Assembly (NCBI RefSeq): GCF_000335475.2
Contig: NZ_ANAH02000067.1
Location: 124,001-188,000 of the forward strand
Direction: 5' to 3'
DNA: 64,000 nucleotides
DNA from: Cystobacter fuscus DSM 2262
GTDB lineage: Bacteria > Myxococcota > Myxococcia > Myxococcales > Myxococcaceae
Position numbers and translations under genes: made by a program
Part shown: positions 7,924 through 16,739 of the stretch, one piece after another
How positions within the stretch are numbered: the stretch's first letter is position 1
How the letters are laid out: each line of letters begins with the position of its first letter
Notes under the pieces: generated by a model
Databases searched by the model: none
Told to the model about the DNA's origin: nothing
What the model saw: the letters and a program-made list of their open reading frames with translations, nothing else

Positions 7924-8476
7924 GAGGGACACGCTCCTGGGTTCCACGGGTGGGACTTCGACACGCTCGGCCATGCTGCGTCTGGGCGTGCATGCCCTCA
8001 CTGTGTCAGACCGTGGGCGTGGCGCCACTTCCATGAGGAGCCAGGAGTCGAGGCGCCATGCCACGCCAAGGCCCAGCGCGCCCGCGGGTCCGCCGAGGAG
8101 GAACTCCACGCCGCCACCAATCGCATCTCCGAGGACGGTACCGCGTTCCGGCGACTGCCTCTTGCGGAACTGCCCTGTCCGGTCCGCGGGTCTCGCCGTA
8201 GTCGACAGCGTCGTCGAGACCGAGGTCGTCCTCCTGGGGGAGCTGTCGAGGCTTGTGTCCGGGCTGCCCCCAGCACGTCGGCTCCATCCCCTCTCGCTCT
8301 TGCCCCGCTTCACTCCTTCCCCCTCCTCGCCTCACTCCTTCCCCCTCCTCGCTCCCATCCCGGTGTTCCCCTCGGGCAAGCCCTCATCAGTCGAGCCCTA
8401 CTGGTCTGTCGTGTCCGCGAGTACTAAGTCAGAAGTGCTGCCAATGCTGGCAGCGTCACCAGGAAGGAGCAGGATC
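7924..8476. other. Upstream region of RiPP precursor 1; possible gene debris
   Basis: The right half (8306-8476) is repeated upstream of the second precursor and contains a polypyrimidine tract (CCTTCCCCCTCCTCG twice) and the likely promoter. The left half (about 7990-8170, minus strand) keeps a frame with good third-position bias reading VLGDAIGGGVEFLLGGP and onward, but it has no start or stop of its own and runs into the lipoprotein frame. It could be debris of an older gene. Nothing else is seen. Confidence 0.45.
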
Positions 8477-8566
8477 ATGAACGAGATGAATCCGAAGAGG
8501 CTCAGCCTGAACAGGGAGACCATCCGGAATCTCTCGGATGAGAACCTGGAACAGGTCGCTGGTGGC
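8306..8566 (+). repeat. Precursor cassette repeat, copy 1 (promoter region plus leader)
   Basis: Diverged direct copy of 19484-19729. Shared landmarks in order: CGCTTCA, polypyrimidine CCTTCCCCCTCCTCGCTCCCATCCCGG, CCCTCGG-CAAGCCCT-ATCA, a region ending CTGAAGTGC/CAGAAGTGC, AAGGAGCAGGATCATGAACGAGA over the start codon, and the leader up to LSDE-LEQVAGG. Similarity ends abruptly at the Gly-Gly cleavage point, so the cores are unrelated. Similarity resumes after the stop codons (8684-8723 and 19861-19901). Confidence 0.8.
8402..8430 (+). promoter_or_regulatory. Possible promoter of RiPP precursor 1
   Basis: Aligned with the second copy, TGGTCT (8402-8407) and TAAGTC (8425-8430) sit 17 bases apart, at the place of -35 and -10 hexamers about 47 bases before the start codon. 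The match to the sigma-70 consensus is poor; conservation between the two copies is the main argument. Confidence 0.25.
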
Positions 8567-8668
8567 CAAAGAAGGGGCGATGATAGGGATCGTGGGTATT
8601 CCCGCCGCGACTACCGCGGCTGCAACCGCCCCTCGCAGCGCCGCTATGGCGACAGGTGCCGCGACTAG
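8477..8668 (+). CDS. RiPP (class I lanthipeptide-type) precursor peptide with Arg-rich two-ring core, 63 aa
   Basis: A GG-type leader: LSLNRETIRNLSDE and LEQVAGG, which matches the leader style of class I lanthipeptide precursors. Cleavage is expected after Gly30. The 33-residue core holds 11 Arg and 6 Asp and only two Ser (42, 53) and two Cys (49, 61). They alternate as S-x6-C and S-x7-C, in two internally similar halves (SRRDYRGC and SQRRYGDRC), so two tandem lanthionine rings are possible. ATG 8477 has AAGGAGCAGG in front. It lies beside the C39-peptidase exporter and within 4 kb of LanB/LanC. The Arg-rich core is unlike typical hydrophobic lantibiotics, and activity is unknown. Confidence 0.7.
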   Translation: MNEMNPKRLSLNRETIRNLSDENLEQVAGGQRRGDDRDRGYSRRDYRGCNRPSQRRYGDRCRD

Positions 8669-8683
8669 GCGCGGCTGAGCTAT

Positions 8684-8724
8684 CCGCCTGCCGGCGCCGT
8701 GACCGCCTGCGTGTAGAGGCGCAG
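8684..8724 (+). repeat. Repeated hairpin element after precursor 1
   Basis: CGCCTGCCGG-GC-GTGACCGCCTGCGTGTAGAGGCGC-GTG occurs here and at 19861-19901, each time just after a precursor stop codon. CGCCT (8704-8708) pairs with AGGCG (8717-8721) around an 8-base loop that is identical in both copies. It may be a terminator or an RNA-stability element of the precursor transcripts. Confidence 0.55.
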
Positions 8725-8817
8725 TGCGACTCACCGCCGGCAGTGTCGTGTTCCTGAACGCAGTTCCTGGCGTTCGAGGATTCTTCCGCGCGAGGGAGGC
8801 TGCGGCCGTGGGGATGT

Positions 8818-11016
8818 TCAACCCAGCTGGGCCGCCACCAGCGTGGCATAGATTCCTTTGCGGGCGAGCAATTGCTGGTGCGTCCCCGCCTCCACCAGGG
8901 CGCCATCCTCCAGGGTGAGGATCAGATCCGCGCCAGTGACAGTGCTCAACCGGTGGGCAATCACGATGCGTGTGCACTCGAGGGTTGTCAGTGCATGGTT
9001 GACCTTGCTCTCGGTGATGGCATCCAACGAGCTGGTGGCCTCGTCCAGCAGCAGAATGGCGGGCTTGCGGACCAGCGCCCGGGCGAGCGCGAGCCGCTGC
9101 CGCTGACCGCCGGAGAGCGAGGTCCCGCGATCCAGCAGAAGGCTCTCGTAGCCCATGGGCATGGCGAGCACCTCCTCGTGGATCTGCGCCAGCCTGGCGG
9201 CCTCCACCACGGCTTCCAGGGGAAGGGTGGGGTCCGCCAGGGTGATGTTGGAGCGGATGCTCGCGCTGAACAGGGCCGGGTTCTGCAGGACGATTCCCAC
9301 CTGCTGGCGGACCGAGCGCAGGTCCAGCTCCGACAGGTCCGTCCCGTCGTACAAGATGCGTCCCGAGCTGGGGCGGTACATGCCGAGCAGCAGGTTGGCG
9401 AGGGTGGACTTGCCCGCCCCCGAGCGGCCCACGATGGCCACGCGCTGCCCGGGTTGGATTTCCACCGACACGTCGCGTACCACCAGGGGCGCGTGGGGGC
9501 CGTAGCGGAACGAGACCTTCTCCAGGGAGATGTGCCCCGTGAGCTTGTGCGCCCGGCGCGCCCTGCCCGCCGGCTGCTCGGGAGGTGTATCCATCACGTC
9601 ATGGATTCGAGCGAGGTAGCTGCCCAGCAGCTGCAACTGCATCATCGTGGAGACCATGTTTCCGAGCGGCCCCAGGAAGCCCACTGCCAGCGCGTTGAGC
9701 GCCAGCATGCTGCCCAGACTGAGCACTCCACGGAGCACCTGCCAGGATCCGAAGCACAGGGTGACGAGCGGTGCTCCCATCCGCAGGGTGCTCAGCAGCG
9801 AGTCGACCAGGGTGTCGAGCCGTCCACGCTCGAGCGAGATGTTGAGCACATCCACGTACAGCCCCGACCAGCGGTCCACCGCCCGGTGCTCGCCCCCCAT
9901 CGCCTTCAAGGTCTCCATGCCGGTGAGGAACTCCACCTCGTAGGCCTCGGATCTCGCCGACGCCTCCAGGCTGCGGGCCATCAACTCCGCCTGCCGCCGC
10001 CAGCTCCAGGCGAGCACGCCCACCTGGAGTGTCGCGAGCCCCAGCGCCAGCACCGCCAGGGGCACGTTCACGATGAACAACCCCCCCAGGAACAGGATCA
10101 CCAGGGAGCCATCCAGCAGGCCTGAGAGCACCCCCGAGGTCAGCATCTCGCGGATGGTGCTATTGCTGCTGAGGCGGTTGAGGAGATCGCCCACCGGCCT
10201 GCGCTGGAAGAACACATACGGCAGCTCCACCAGGTGCTCCACGAAGCCCAGCGTCATGCGCGCATCCAGCTCGGTGCGCAGATGCAGCAACAGATAGGAG
10301 CGCACCATCGACGCCAGGAACTGGAAGAAGATCAGCGAGCCCATCGCCACGCTCAGCACGAGCAGCAGATGGTAGTCGCCGCGGGGCACCACCCTGTCCG
10401 TGATGGCCCCGGTGAGCGCTGGCAGCCCCAGGGCGAAGAGCTGCACCAGCAGGGAGGCGAGGAGGATGCGGGGCAGCATCCCCGATTGAAGCAGGAGCTG
10501 CTCCAGGTAACGCCGGATCGGCAGCTTCTGGCCCTTCTCCTGCACGAAGGTGTCGCCAGGCTCCAGCAGCAGGGCCACGCCCGTGAACGACCGGCGGAAC
10601 TGGTCGAGCGGCACCCGCCGCCGGCCCAGCTCTGGATCCACCACGTCGACCCAGCCCTTGCCCAGGCGCTCGAAGACCACGAAGTGGCGGAACTCCCAGT
10701 GGAGGATGGCGCCCGCCGGGAGGTAGTCGAGGTCCTCCACGTCCAGGGTTACCCCGCGGCCACGCAGCCCATACCAGCGGGCGGCCTTGAGGATGGCCAG
10801 CGCGGTCGCGCCGTCCCGGTCCGCGCCGAGAACCTGGCGGATGTCCTCCAGGCGCACCACCTTGCCATGGTACGAGAGCACCATGCCCAGACAGGTCGCG
10901 CCACAATCACTGGCATCCATCTGCTGGAGCTGGGGAATCCGCCTGCGGCGTGCGGGCAGACCCAGCCGGCGCAACTCCGGGAATCGTTCCAGCAGGGAAT
11001 GGAGTGGGCTGAGCAT
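8818..11016 (-). CDS. Peptidase-containing ABC transporter (C39 peptidase, membrane and ATPase domains), 732 aa
   Basis: Bifunctional exporter that removes GG leaders and pumps out the core. Residues 30-150 form a C39 peptidase: catalytic Cys38 in DASDCGATC, His111 in EFRHFVVF, Asp127 in DVVDPE. A six-helix transmembrane domain follows (about 165-440). The nucleotide-binding domain (about 490-730) has Walker A GRSGAGKST, signature LSGGQRQRLALARAL and Walker B ILLLDEATSSLD. All catalytic residues are intact, so it should process precursors ending in VAGG. It is 6 bases downstream of its HlyD-type partner. Both precursors have GG cleavage sites, so one exporter could serve both. Confidence 0.93.
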   Translation of the reverse strand: MLSPLHSLLERFPELRRLGLPARRRRIPQLQQMDASDCGATCLGMVLSYHGKVVRLEDIRQVLGADRDGATALAILKAARWYGLRGRGVTLDVEDLDYLPAGAILHWEFRHFVVFERLGKGWVDVVDPELGRRRVPLDQFRRSFTGVALLLEPGDTFVQEKGQKLPIRRYLEQLLLQSGMLPRILLASLLVQLFALGLPALTGAITDRVVPRGDYHLLLVLSVAMGSLIFFQFLASMVRSYLLLHLRTELDARMTLGFVEHLVELPYVFFQRRPVGDLLNRLSSNSTIREMLTSGVLSGLLDGSLVILFLGGLFIVNVPLAVLALGLATLQVGVLAWSWRRQAELMARSLEASARSEAYEVEFLTGMETLKAMGGEHRAVDRWSGLYVDVLNISLERGRLDTLVDSLLSTLRMGAPLVTLCFGSWQVLRGVLSLGSMLALNALAVGFLGPLGNMVSTMMQLQLLGSYLARIHDVMDTPPEQPAGRARRAHKLTGHISLEKVSFRYGPHAPLVVRDVSVEIQPGQRVAIVGRSGAGKSTLANLLLGMYRPSSGRILYDGTDLSELDLRSVRQQVGIVLQNPALFSASIRSNITLADPTLPLEAVVEAARLAQIHEEVLAMPMGYESLLLDRGTSLSGGQRQRLALARALVRKPAILLLDEATSSLDAITESKVNHALTTLECTRIVIAHRLSTVTGADLILTLEDGALVEAGTHQQLLARKGIYATLVAAQLG

Positions 11017-11022
11017 GGCGTG

Positions 11023-11955
11023 TCAGTGGAACAGGGTCTTCAATCCGGGGATGATGGTCAGGAGGATGCGCTCCGACTTCACCCGCGCATCGACCGTGCC
11101 CAGCATTCCGTCGAAGTACGCGAGCCGCTTGCCATCCGCCTCGAAGAACCGGGAGGGGGCGTGGGCTCGCACCAGCACCACGGCCCCATTGACCGTCAGA
11201 CTTTCCGCCAGCTCCGGGCCCAGGTACCGGCGTACCTCTTCCGGCCCCACCAGCGCATCCCCGACCTGGTCGATGATCAGCTCCTGGTATTGATATTTGA
11301 AACCCTCCAATTCCAGGCGCATCGTTCCTCCCTTGGCGAGGAGCGGGCGGGACCCGCCGGGAAGCATCGCGATGACTTGCATGGGTGAGTCCTCCTGCAC
11401 CAGAGCGACCACCATCTCCCCCTCGGTGAGGTGTTGGCCGCGCCGGATCCGCACGTCGCTCACCACCCCCGCATGGGGCGCCCGCACTAGGCGCTGCTCG
11501 AGCTGGAACCTCGCCAGTTCCATCTCCGCACGCAGCGAGTTCAGGGCCTGGCTCACCGCCTCGTTCGTGAGATCCCTCATCCGTTGCATCAGGAGCAGCT
11601 CGAACTCGTGCTCGTAGCGCTCCAGGCTGGCCTGCTCCGGCCCGGCGAAGAAGCGCGCCAGGATCTGCCCCTCCTTCACGCGCTGTCCTGGATGCACCTC
11701 CACCGAGGTGACCCGCCCCGCCGAGAGCGCTGTCACCTCCAGCCGGTCCTCCATCCGCACCACCGCCGGACCGGTCGCGTATTGGGAGATCCATCCAAAT
11801 ATTCCGAACGCGACATAGAAGCCGACCACCGCCAGCAGGAGCCAGAAGCCCCAGCGTGTCCACGAGGGAGAGAGCCGCAGGACGCTTCCCTGCTCCTTGG
11901 CTCCAGCCTGATAATCGAGCGCCTCTTTCCGGAATATCCGATCGTGCTCTGCCAT
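11023..11955 (-). CDS. HlyD-family adaptor of the peptidase-containing exporter, 310 aa
   Basis: Periplasmic adaptor anchored by one N-terminal transmembrane helix (about residues 34-54, WGFWLLLAVVGFYVAFGIF). A biotinyl-lipoyl-like half follows (SAGRVTSVEVHPGQRVKEGQ), then an alpha-hairpin (about 115-165) and the second lipoyl half (APHAGVVSDVRIRRGQHLTEG). At 310 residues it is short for the family, with a reduced hairpin. It should link the inner-membrane exporter to an outer-membrane channel; no TolC gene is in the window. First gene of the minus operon, divergent from lanC. Confidence 0.85.
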   Translation of the reverse strand: MAEHDRIFRKEALDYQAGAKEQGSVLRLSPSWTRWGFWLLLAVVGFYVAFGIFGWISQYATGPAVVRMEDRLEVTALSAGRVTSVEVHPGQRVKEGQILARFFAGPEQASLERYEHEFELLLMQRMRDLTNEAVSQALNSLRAEMELARFQLEQRLVRAPHAGVVSDVRIRRGQHLTEGEMVVALVQEDSPMQVIAMLPGGSRPLLAKGGTMRLELEGFKYQYQELIIDQVGDALVGPEEVRRYLGPELAESLTVNGAVVLVRAHAPSRFFEADGKRLAYFDGMLGTVDARVKSERILLTIIPGLKTLFH

Positions 11956-12203
11956 CTGGAGATGTCCACCTCGAAGATGGATAGGGAATGCACGCCTGGA
12001 CAGCCTATGCAGGGGGGTTTCGCCCTCGTTCCGGGGTGCACCCGCGTGTCGGGCGGGAAACCGTGTGCATTTCCGGGCGATGGGGGTGTTGCAAAAGACA
12101 TCAACACCCGCCCTGTTGCCGCATCGCCCGCGTGAGGAAAAGACTGTATTGAATGGGAGGCCGGAACAGAGGACGTCGTCCAGCGCGGCGGAGGCAGGCT
12201 TTC
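11956..12203. other. Divergent control region between exporter operon and lanC-lanB
   Basis: These 248 bases separate the HlyD start (minus) from the LanC start (plus) and must carry both promoters. A lower-GC stretch at about 12095-12155 would suit the lanC promoter. No regulator gene is nearby and I see no clear operator dyad. Confidence 0.4.
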
Positions 12204-13454
12204 ATGACGGGATGGACGACGCTGCTCGAGGGTTCTCTGCGGGAGCGTGCGCTGCGGACCGTCGAGGAGATCGCGGGGGCGCTACGCGAGCGCCAGGGGG
12301 TGGAGGGGCCGACGCTCTCGGGAGGTCTGGCGGGACTGGCCTTCTTGTTCGCCGAGCTGGACCGGGCGCAACCCCAGCAGGGCCACCGGGCCTACGCGGA
12401 GCAATTCATCCTGGAGGCCGCGTCCGCGCTCGAGGAGCTACCGCTCCCGCCGTGGCTGTATGTTGGATTCTCCGGGATCGCCTGGTCCATCTCGAGACTC
12501 GGGACGATGGGAATCACTTCGAGCGAAGGCCTCGAGGAGATCGACGAGGTGCTGCTGGGCCTGGTCTCCCGGCATCCGTGGAACGTGGACTACGATCTGG
12601 TCTTCGGGCTGATCGGCCTGGGAATCTATGCACTCGAGCGGATGCCCCGTCCGGTGGCGGTCCGATGTCTCGAGGAGATCGTGGCCCGCTTGGAGGAGTG
12701 CTCCACTCCCGCCGGGCCAGGGCTGTCGTGGTGGACCCCGGCGCGGCATCTGCCGGAGGCGCAGGCGGCTGTGTATCGCGAGGGATACTTCAACCTCGGC
12801 GTCGCGCACGGGGTGCCCGCGGCGGTGGCCCTGCTGGGGCTGATCGCCCGGGCGGGAGTCTCCGAACGGAAGGCTCGCGAGCTCGCCATGGGAGGGGCAC
12901 GCTGGCTCCTGGCGAACGTGTTGCCCGACAGCCCGGGGGCTCGCTTCCCCGCCTGTGTCGCGCCGGGCATTCCCTCCGAGCCCGCTCGCTCCGCCTGGTG
13001 TTACGGAGACCCCGGCGCCGTCGTCTGCCTGCGGATCGCCGCCCGAGCGCTGTCGGACGGCGAGCTCGAGCGGGTGTCGCTGGAGATCGCTCGCGAGGCC
13101 GCACGGCGCCCGATGGCGCAGGCCGGGGTGCGCAACGCGGCCATCTGCCATGGCTCCGCCGGCCTCGGGCATCTCTACAACCGGCTCTACCAATCCTCTC
13201 GGGAGCCAGTGTTCAAGGAGGCGGCCACCGCGTGGTTCGCCCAGACGCTGGAGATGAGACGTCCCGGGGAAGGCCTGGCCGGCTACCTCTCCTGGTATCC
13301 GAAGAGCGATGAGGATGCGGACACGGAGATGGGCGGGGAGCTGGATGGGACCCTGCTCGAAGGCGCCGCCGGGATCGCGCTGACCCTGCTGGCGGCATGT
13401 CACCCCTTGCCTCCCACCTGGGACGGCATGCTCCTGGCCTCCATCCCCGACTGA
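12204..13454 (+). CDS. lanC: LanC-like lanthionine cyclase, 416 aa
   Basis: Zinc enzyme that adds Cys thiols to dehydroalanine/dehydrobutyrine in the core to form (methyl)lanthionine rings. The alpha-toroid signatures are present: a conserved His in AHGVPA (His202), WCYGDPG with zinc ligand Cys266, and CHGSAGLGH with ligands Cys315 and His316. Length is normal. ATG 12204 is chosen because GGAGG (12190-12194) is 9 bases upstream; an in-frame ATG at 12153 would add an Arg-rich extension with no good ribosome site. Followed 12 bases later by lanB. Its only obvious in-window substrate with both Ser and Cys is the precursor at 8477. Confidence 0.92.
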   Translation: MTGWTTLLEGSLRERALRTVEEIAGALRERQGVEGPTLSGGLAGLAFLFAELDRAQPQQGHRAYAEQFILEAASALEELPLPPWLYVGFSGIAWSISRLGTMGITSSEGLEEIDEVLLGLVSRHPWNVDYDLVFGLIGLGIYALERMPRPVAVRCLEEIVARLEECSTPAGPGLSWWTPARHLPEAQAAVYREGYFNLGVAHGVPAAVALLGLIARAGVSERKARELAMGGARWLLANVLPDSPGARFPACVAPGIPSEPARSAWCYGDPGAVVCLRIAARALSDGELERVSLEIAREAARRPMAQAGVRNAAICHGSAGLGHLYNRLYQSSREPVFKEAATAWFAQTLEMRRPGEGLAGYLSWYPKSDEDADTEMGGELDGTLLEGAAGIALTLLAACHPLPPTWDGMLLASIPD

Positions 13455-13466
13455 TCTCGCACGCCC

Positions 13467-16400
13467 ATGAACCACTCCCCTTCCAAGGAGAAGTCCCAGG
13501 CGTTCGCGTTCTCCCCAGCGGGGTTCTTCGCGCTGCGCACGCCCCTGTTGCCCTTCGAGGAGCTGATCAGGTGGGGGGAGGGGCTGGAGGCCCCGCGCTT
13601 CCAGCCGGGCGCCCCGGGGCTCGAGCCGGCGCTGCGCCGGGACCAGGCCCTCCTCCGGGCACGCCTGGGCGAATGGCTGCGGCGGCCGGAGGTGCGCGAG
13701 GCCCTCTTCGTGGCCTCGCCGAGCCTCCATGAGTGCCTGGGCCTCTGGGAGCGACAACCGGAGAGCGAGCGCGGAGTGAAGGTCGAGCACAGCGTGGTGC
13801 GCTACGTGCTCCGCATGGCGGGGCGACCCACCCCCTTCGGACTGTTCGCGGGTTGCTCCGTGGGCGAGCTGGGTGAGCGGACGCGGCTGCGGATCGGCCC
13901 TCGCGCCGACTACCGGCGCCACACCCGCCTGGACATGGACTACGCCTGCCTGCTCGCGGAGGCCCTCTCTCGAGTGCCCGAGTTGCGCCGGTCCATCCTC
14001 TATCGGCCCAGCACCAGCCTGTACCGCGCGTGTGGCCGGCTGCGCTACGCCGAGGGACGGATGAGCGAGAAGGCCCGATCGTACCACCTGGTGGCGGTCG
14101 AGCCGACCGGGTACCTGGAGGCCACGCTGGCCCGCGCCCGGGAAGGCGCCTCGCCCGAGGTGCTGGCGCGTGCGCTGGTCGAGGGGGATCCCGAGCTCGA
14201 CCTCGCCGAGGCGGAGGAGTACGTCGAGGAGCTGATCGACAGCCAGCTCCTGGTGCCCGAGTTCTCGCCCCCGGTGACCGGACCGGAAGCGCTCCCCGAG
14301 CTGCTCTCCCAACTTCAACGGCTCCCCGGCGGAGCACGCTTCGCCGACGCCCTGCTCCCGGTCCAGTCCGCCCTCGAGCAACTGGATGACGGTGGGCTCG
14401 GCGCGCCGAGCGAGCGCTACCTGGAAGTGGCCCGAATGCTCTCGGGGCTTCCCGCGCCCGTCGAGCTGCCGCGGCTGTTCCAGGTGGACATGGTCAAGCC
14501 CGCCCCCGAGGCCGTGCTGGGACGGGAGGTGGTCCGCGAGTTGGAGCGCGGCGTCCAGTTGCTGTACCGGCTCGCCCCCGCGTCGCCGCCGCAAGAACTG
14601 GAGCGCTTCCGTGAGGCGTTCACCCTGCGGTACGAGGGGCGCGAGGTCCCCCTGCTGGAGGCACTGGATGCCGAGGCGGGCATCGGTTTCAACCCCGCCA
14701 ACGTCCCGAGCGCCGAGGTGGCACCGCTGCTGGCCGGGCTGGTCCTGGGCGGGGCGGCCGGCGAGGCCGCGGGCGCCAGTTTCGGCGAGCGCGAGGCCGT
14801 CCTCCTGCGCAAGTGGGAGGAGCACCTGTGCACGGGACGCCAGGTTCTCGAGCTGGATGACACGTTCGTCGAGCGCCTGGCGAACAAGCAGCGCCAGCCC
14901 CTCCCGGACTCCTTCGCGGTGGTGGCGGCCGTGGCGGCGGAGTCCGAGGAGGCGCTCGCCCGGGGGCGCTTCCAGCTCCTGCTCCAGGAAGCCACCGCCC
15001 TGGGTGCCAACCTCCTGGGCCGCTTCTGCCACGGGGATTCCCTGCTCCACCGCAAGGTGGAGGAGCTGCTGCGGGCCGAGGAGGCGCTCCGGCGGGACGC
15101 GGTGTTCGCGGAGATCGTCCACCTGCCCCAGGGCCGGGTCGGCAACATCCTCGCCCGCCCGGTCCTGCGTGGGTACGAAATCCCCTACCTGGGGAGGTCC
15201 GGTGCTCCGCGCGAACGGCAGATCGAGGCGTCCGACCTGAGAGTCTCCGTCCAGGACTCGCGCATCGTGCTGCGCTCGGCGCGGCTGGGGCGCGAGGTCC
15301 TTCCCCGGATGACCAACGCGCACAACTTCCAGTTCCAGAACCTCGGGCTCTACCGTTTCCTCTGCACCCTGCAGTACCAGCAGCACCTGAGCGGACTGAT
15401 GTGGGACTGGGGTCCGCTGGCCGGCGCCGGCTTCCTGCCGAGGGTCACCCATGGGCGGTTGGTGCTCAGTCTGGCCAGATGGAACCTCGGGCGCGACACC
15501 TTGGAGGGGCTCGGCAAGGCGGAGGGAGCCCAACGCTTCGCCGCCGTCCAGGCGCTCCGGGCCGAGCGGCGCATGCCCCGCTTCGTCACGCTGGGGGACG
15601 AGGAGAGCCTGCTGCCCATCGATCTGGACAACGTGCTCGCCATCGAGACGCTGGTCCAGCAGCTCAAGGGTCGGCCCCTGGCGACGCTGGTGGAGATGTT
15701 CCCGGGGCCGGACGCGTTGGGCGCGCAGGGCCCCGAGGGCCGCTTCGTCCATGAGTTGGTGGTGCCCTTCGTCCGCTCCCGCCCCAAGGAGTCCGCGCGC
15801 CTCCCGGTGGGCCCGGGCCGCCCCGCGCAGGAGCCGCGGCCCTCCAGCCCGGCCCGCGTTTTCCTCCCCGGCTCGGACTGGCTGTACCTCAAGCTCTACA
15901 CCGGCGCGGCCACGGCGGACCGCCTCCTCACCGGCACGGTGGCTTCGCTGGTGAAAGCCGCGCTCGGCTCGGGGGCGGCGGATGGGTGGTTCTTCATCCG
16001 CTATGGCGATCCGGACTGGCACCTGCGGTTGCGCTTCCACGGCACCCCCGCGCGCATGAGGGAGCTGGCCGGCGAGCTGTCCGGCGCGCTCGCGCCGCTC
16101 CACCAGGAGCAGCTCCTGTGGAAGGTGCAGCTCGACACCTACGAGCGCGAGGTGGAGCGCTACGGCGGACCGGAGGCCATCCTCCTCGCCGAGCAACTGT
16201 TCCAGGTGGACAGCGAGGCGGTGCTGGAGCTCCTCGCGCTGCTCCCGGGAGACGCGGGAGCGGACGCGCGCTGGCGGCTGCTGTTGTGCGGGATGGATCT
16301 GCTGCTCTCGGACCTGGGGCTCGGGTTGGAGGCCCGGCTCGCGGTCGTCAACGCCTCGCGCGAGGGCTTTGGCCGGGAGTTCCAGGTCGATCGCGCCGTC

Positions 16401-16739
16401 GAGCGGCGGATGAATGAGCGCTTCCGCGAGGAGCGCCGGGGCCTGGAGGAGCTGCTGGGTTCCAGGAGAGCGGGCAACCCCGTTCTGGCCAAGGGGCTGG
16501 AGGTGCTCCAGCGGCGCTCCGACAGGCTGGTGCCCATCGCCGCGGGGTTGAAGGGGCTGGAGGCGGCGGGGAAGCTGAGCCTCTCCATCTCCGAGCTGGC
16601 CGAGAACTTCCTGCACATGCATGCCAACCGCATGGCCCGGTCAGCGGCGCGCGCGCAGGAGCTGGTCCTCTACGAGTTGCTCACTCGCCACTATTCTTCC
16701 CTGGCTGCCCGCCAGTGGAAGGCGGCGCCGGGGGACTGA
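13467..16739 (+). CDS. lanB: LanB-type lantibiotic dehydratase (full length), 1090 aa
   Basis: Class I dehydratase that glutamylates core Ser/Thr using Glu-tRNA and then eliminates glutamate to give dehydro residues. The large N-terminal domain (about residues 15-770) opens with FALRTPLLPFEEL and has SVVRYVLRMAGRPTPFGLFAG, a hallmark of Lant_dehydr_N. The C-terminal elimination domain (about 825-1080) has WLYLKLYTGAATADRLL and DGWFFIRYGDPDWHLRLRF. Both domains are in one chain, as in NisB-like enzymes. It is co-transcribed with lanC. Its last 59 bases overlap the end of the convergent adaptor gene. Confidence 0.93.
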   Translation: MNHSPSKEKSQAFAFSPAGFFALRTPLLPFEELIRWGEGLEAPRFQPGAPGLEPALRRDQALLRARLGEWLRRPEVREALFVASPSLHECLGLWERQPESERGVKVEHSVVRYVLRMAGRPTPFGLFAGCSVGELGERTRLRIGPRADYRRHTRLDMDYACLLAEALSRVPELRRSILYRPSTSLYRACGRLRYAEGRMSEKARSYHLVAVEPTGYLEATLARAREGASPEVLARALVEGDPELDLAEAEEYVEELIDSQLLVPEFSPPVTGPEALPELLSQLQRLPGGARFADALLPVQSALEQLDDGGLGAPSERYLEVARMLSGLPAPVELPRLFQVDMVKPAPEAVLGREVVRELERGVQLLYRLAPASPPQELERFREAFTLRYEGREVPLLEALDAEAGIGFNPANVPSAEVAPLLAGLVLGGAAGEAAGASFGEREAVLLRKWEEHLCTGRQVLELDDTFVERLANKQRQPLPDSFAVVAAVAAESEEALARGRFQLLLQEATALGANLLGRFCHGDSLLHRKVEELLRAEEALRRDAVFAEIVHLPQGRVGNILARPVLRGYEIPYLGRSGAPRERQIEASDLRVSVQDSRIVLRSARLGREVLPRMTNAHNFQFQNLGLYRFLCTLQYQQHLSGLMWDWGPLAGAGFLPRVTHGRLVLSLARWNLGRDTLEGLGKAEGAQRFAAVQALRAERRMPRFVTLGDEESLLPIDLDNVLAIETLVQQLKGRPLATLVEMFPGPDALGAQGPEGRFVHELVVPFVRSRPKESARLPVGPGRPAQEPRPSSPARVFLPGSDWLYLKLYTGAATADRLLTGTVASLVKAALGSGAADGWFFIRYGDPDWHLRLRFHGTPARMRELAGELSGALAPLHQEQLLWKVQLDTYEREVERYGGPEAILLAEQLFQVDSEAVLELLALLPGDAGADARWRLLLCGMDLLLSDLGLGLEARLAVVNASREGFGREFQVDRAVERRMNERFREERRGLEELLGSRRAGNPVLAKGLEVLQRRSDRLVPIAAGLKGLEAAGKLSLSISELAENFLHMHANRMARSAARAQELVLYELLTRHYSSLAARQWKAAPGD

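Noticed and set aside
12438-16622. Very long open frame (about 1394 codons) on the minus strand across lanC and lanB
   Set aside because: It is the antiphase shadow of two clear enzymes. High GC third positions remove stop codons on the other strand, and the translation has no family signature.
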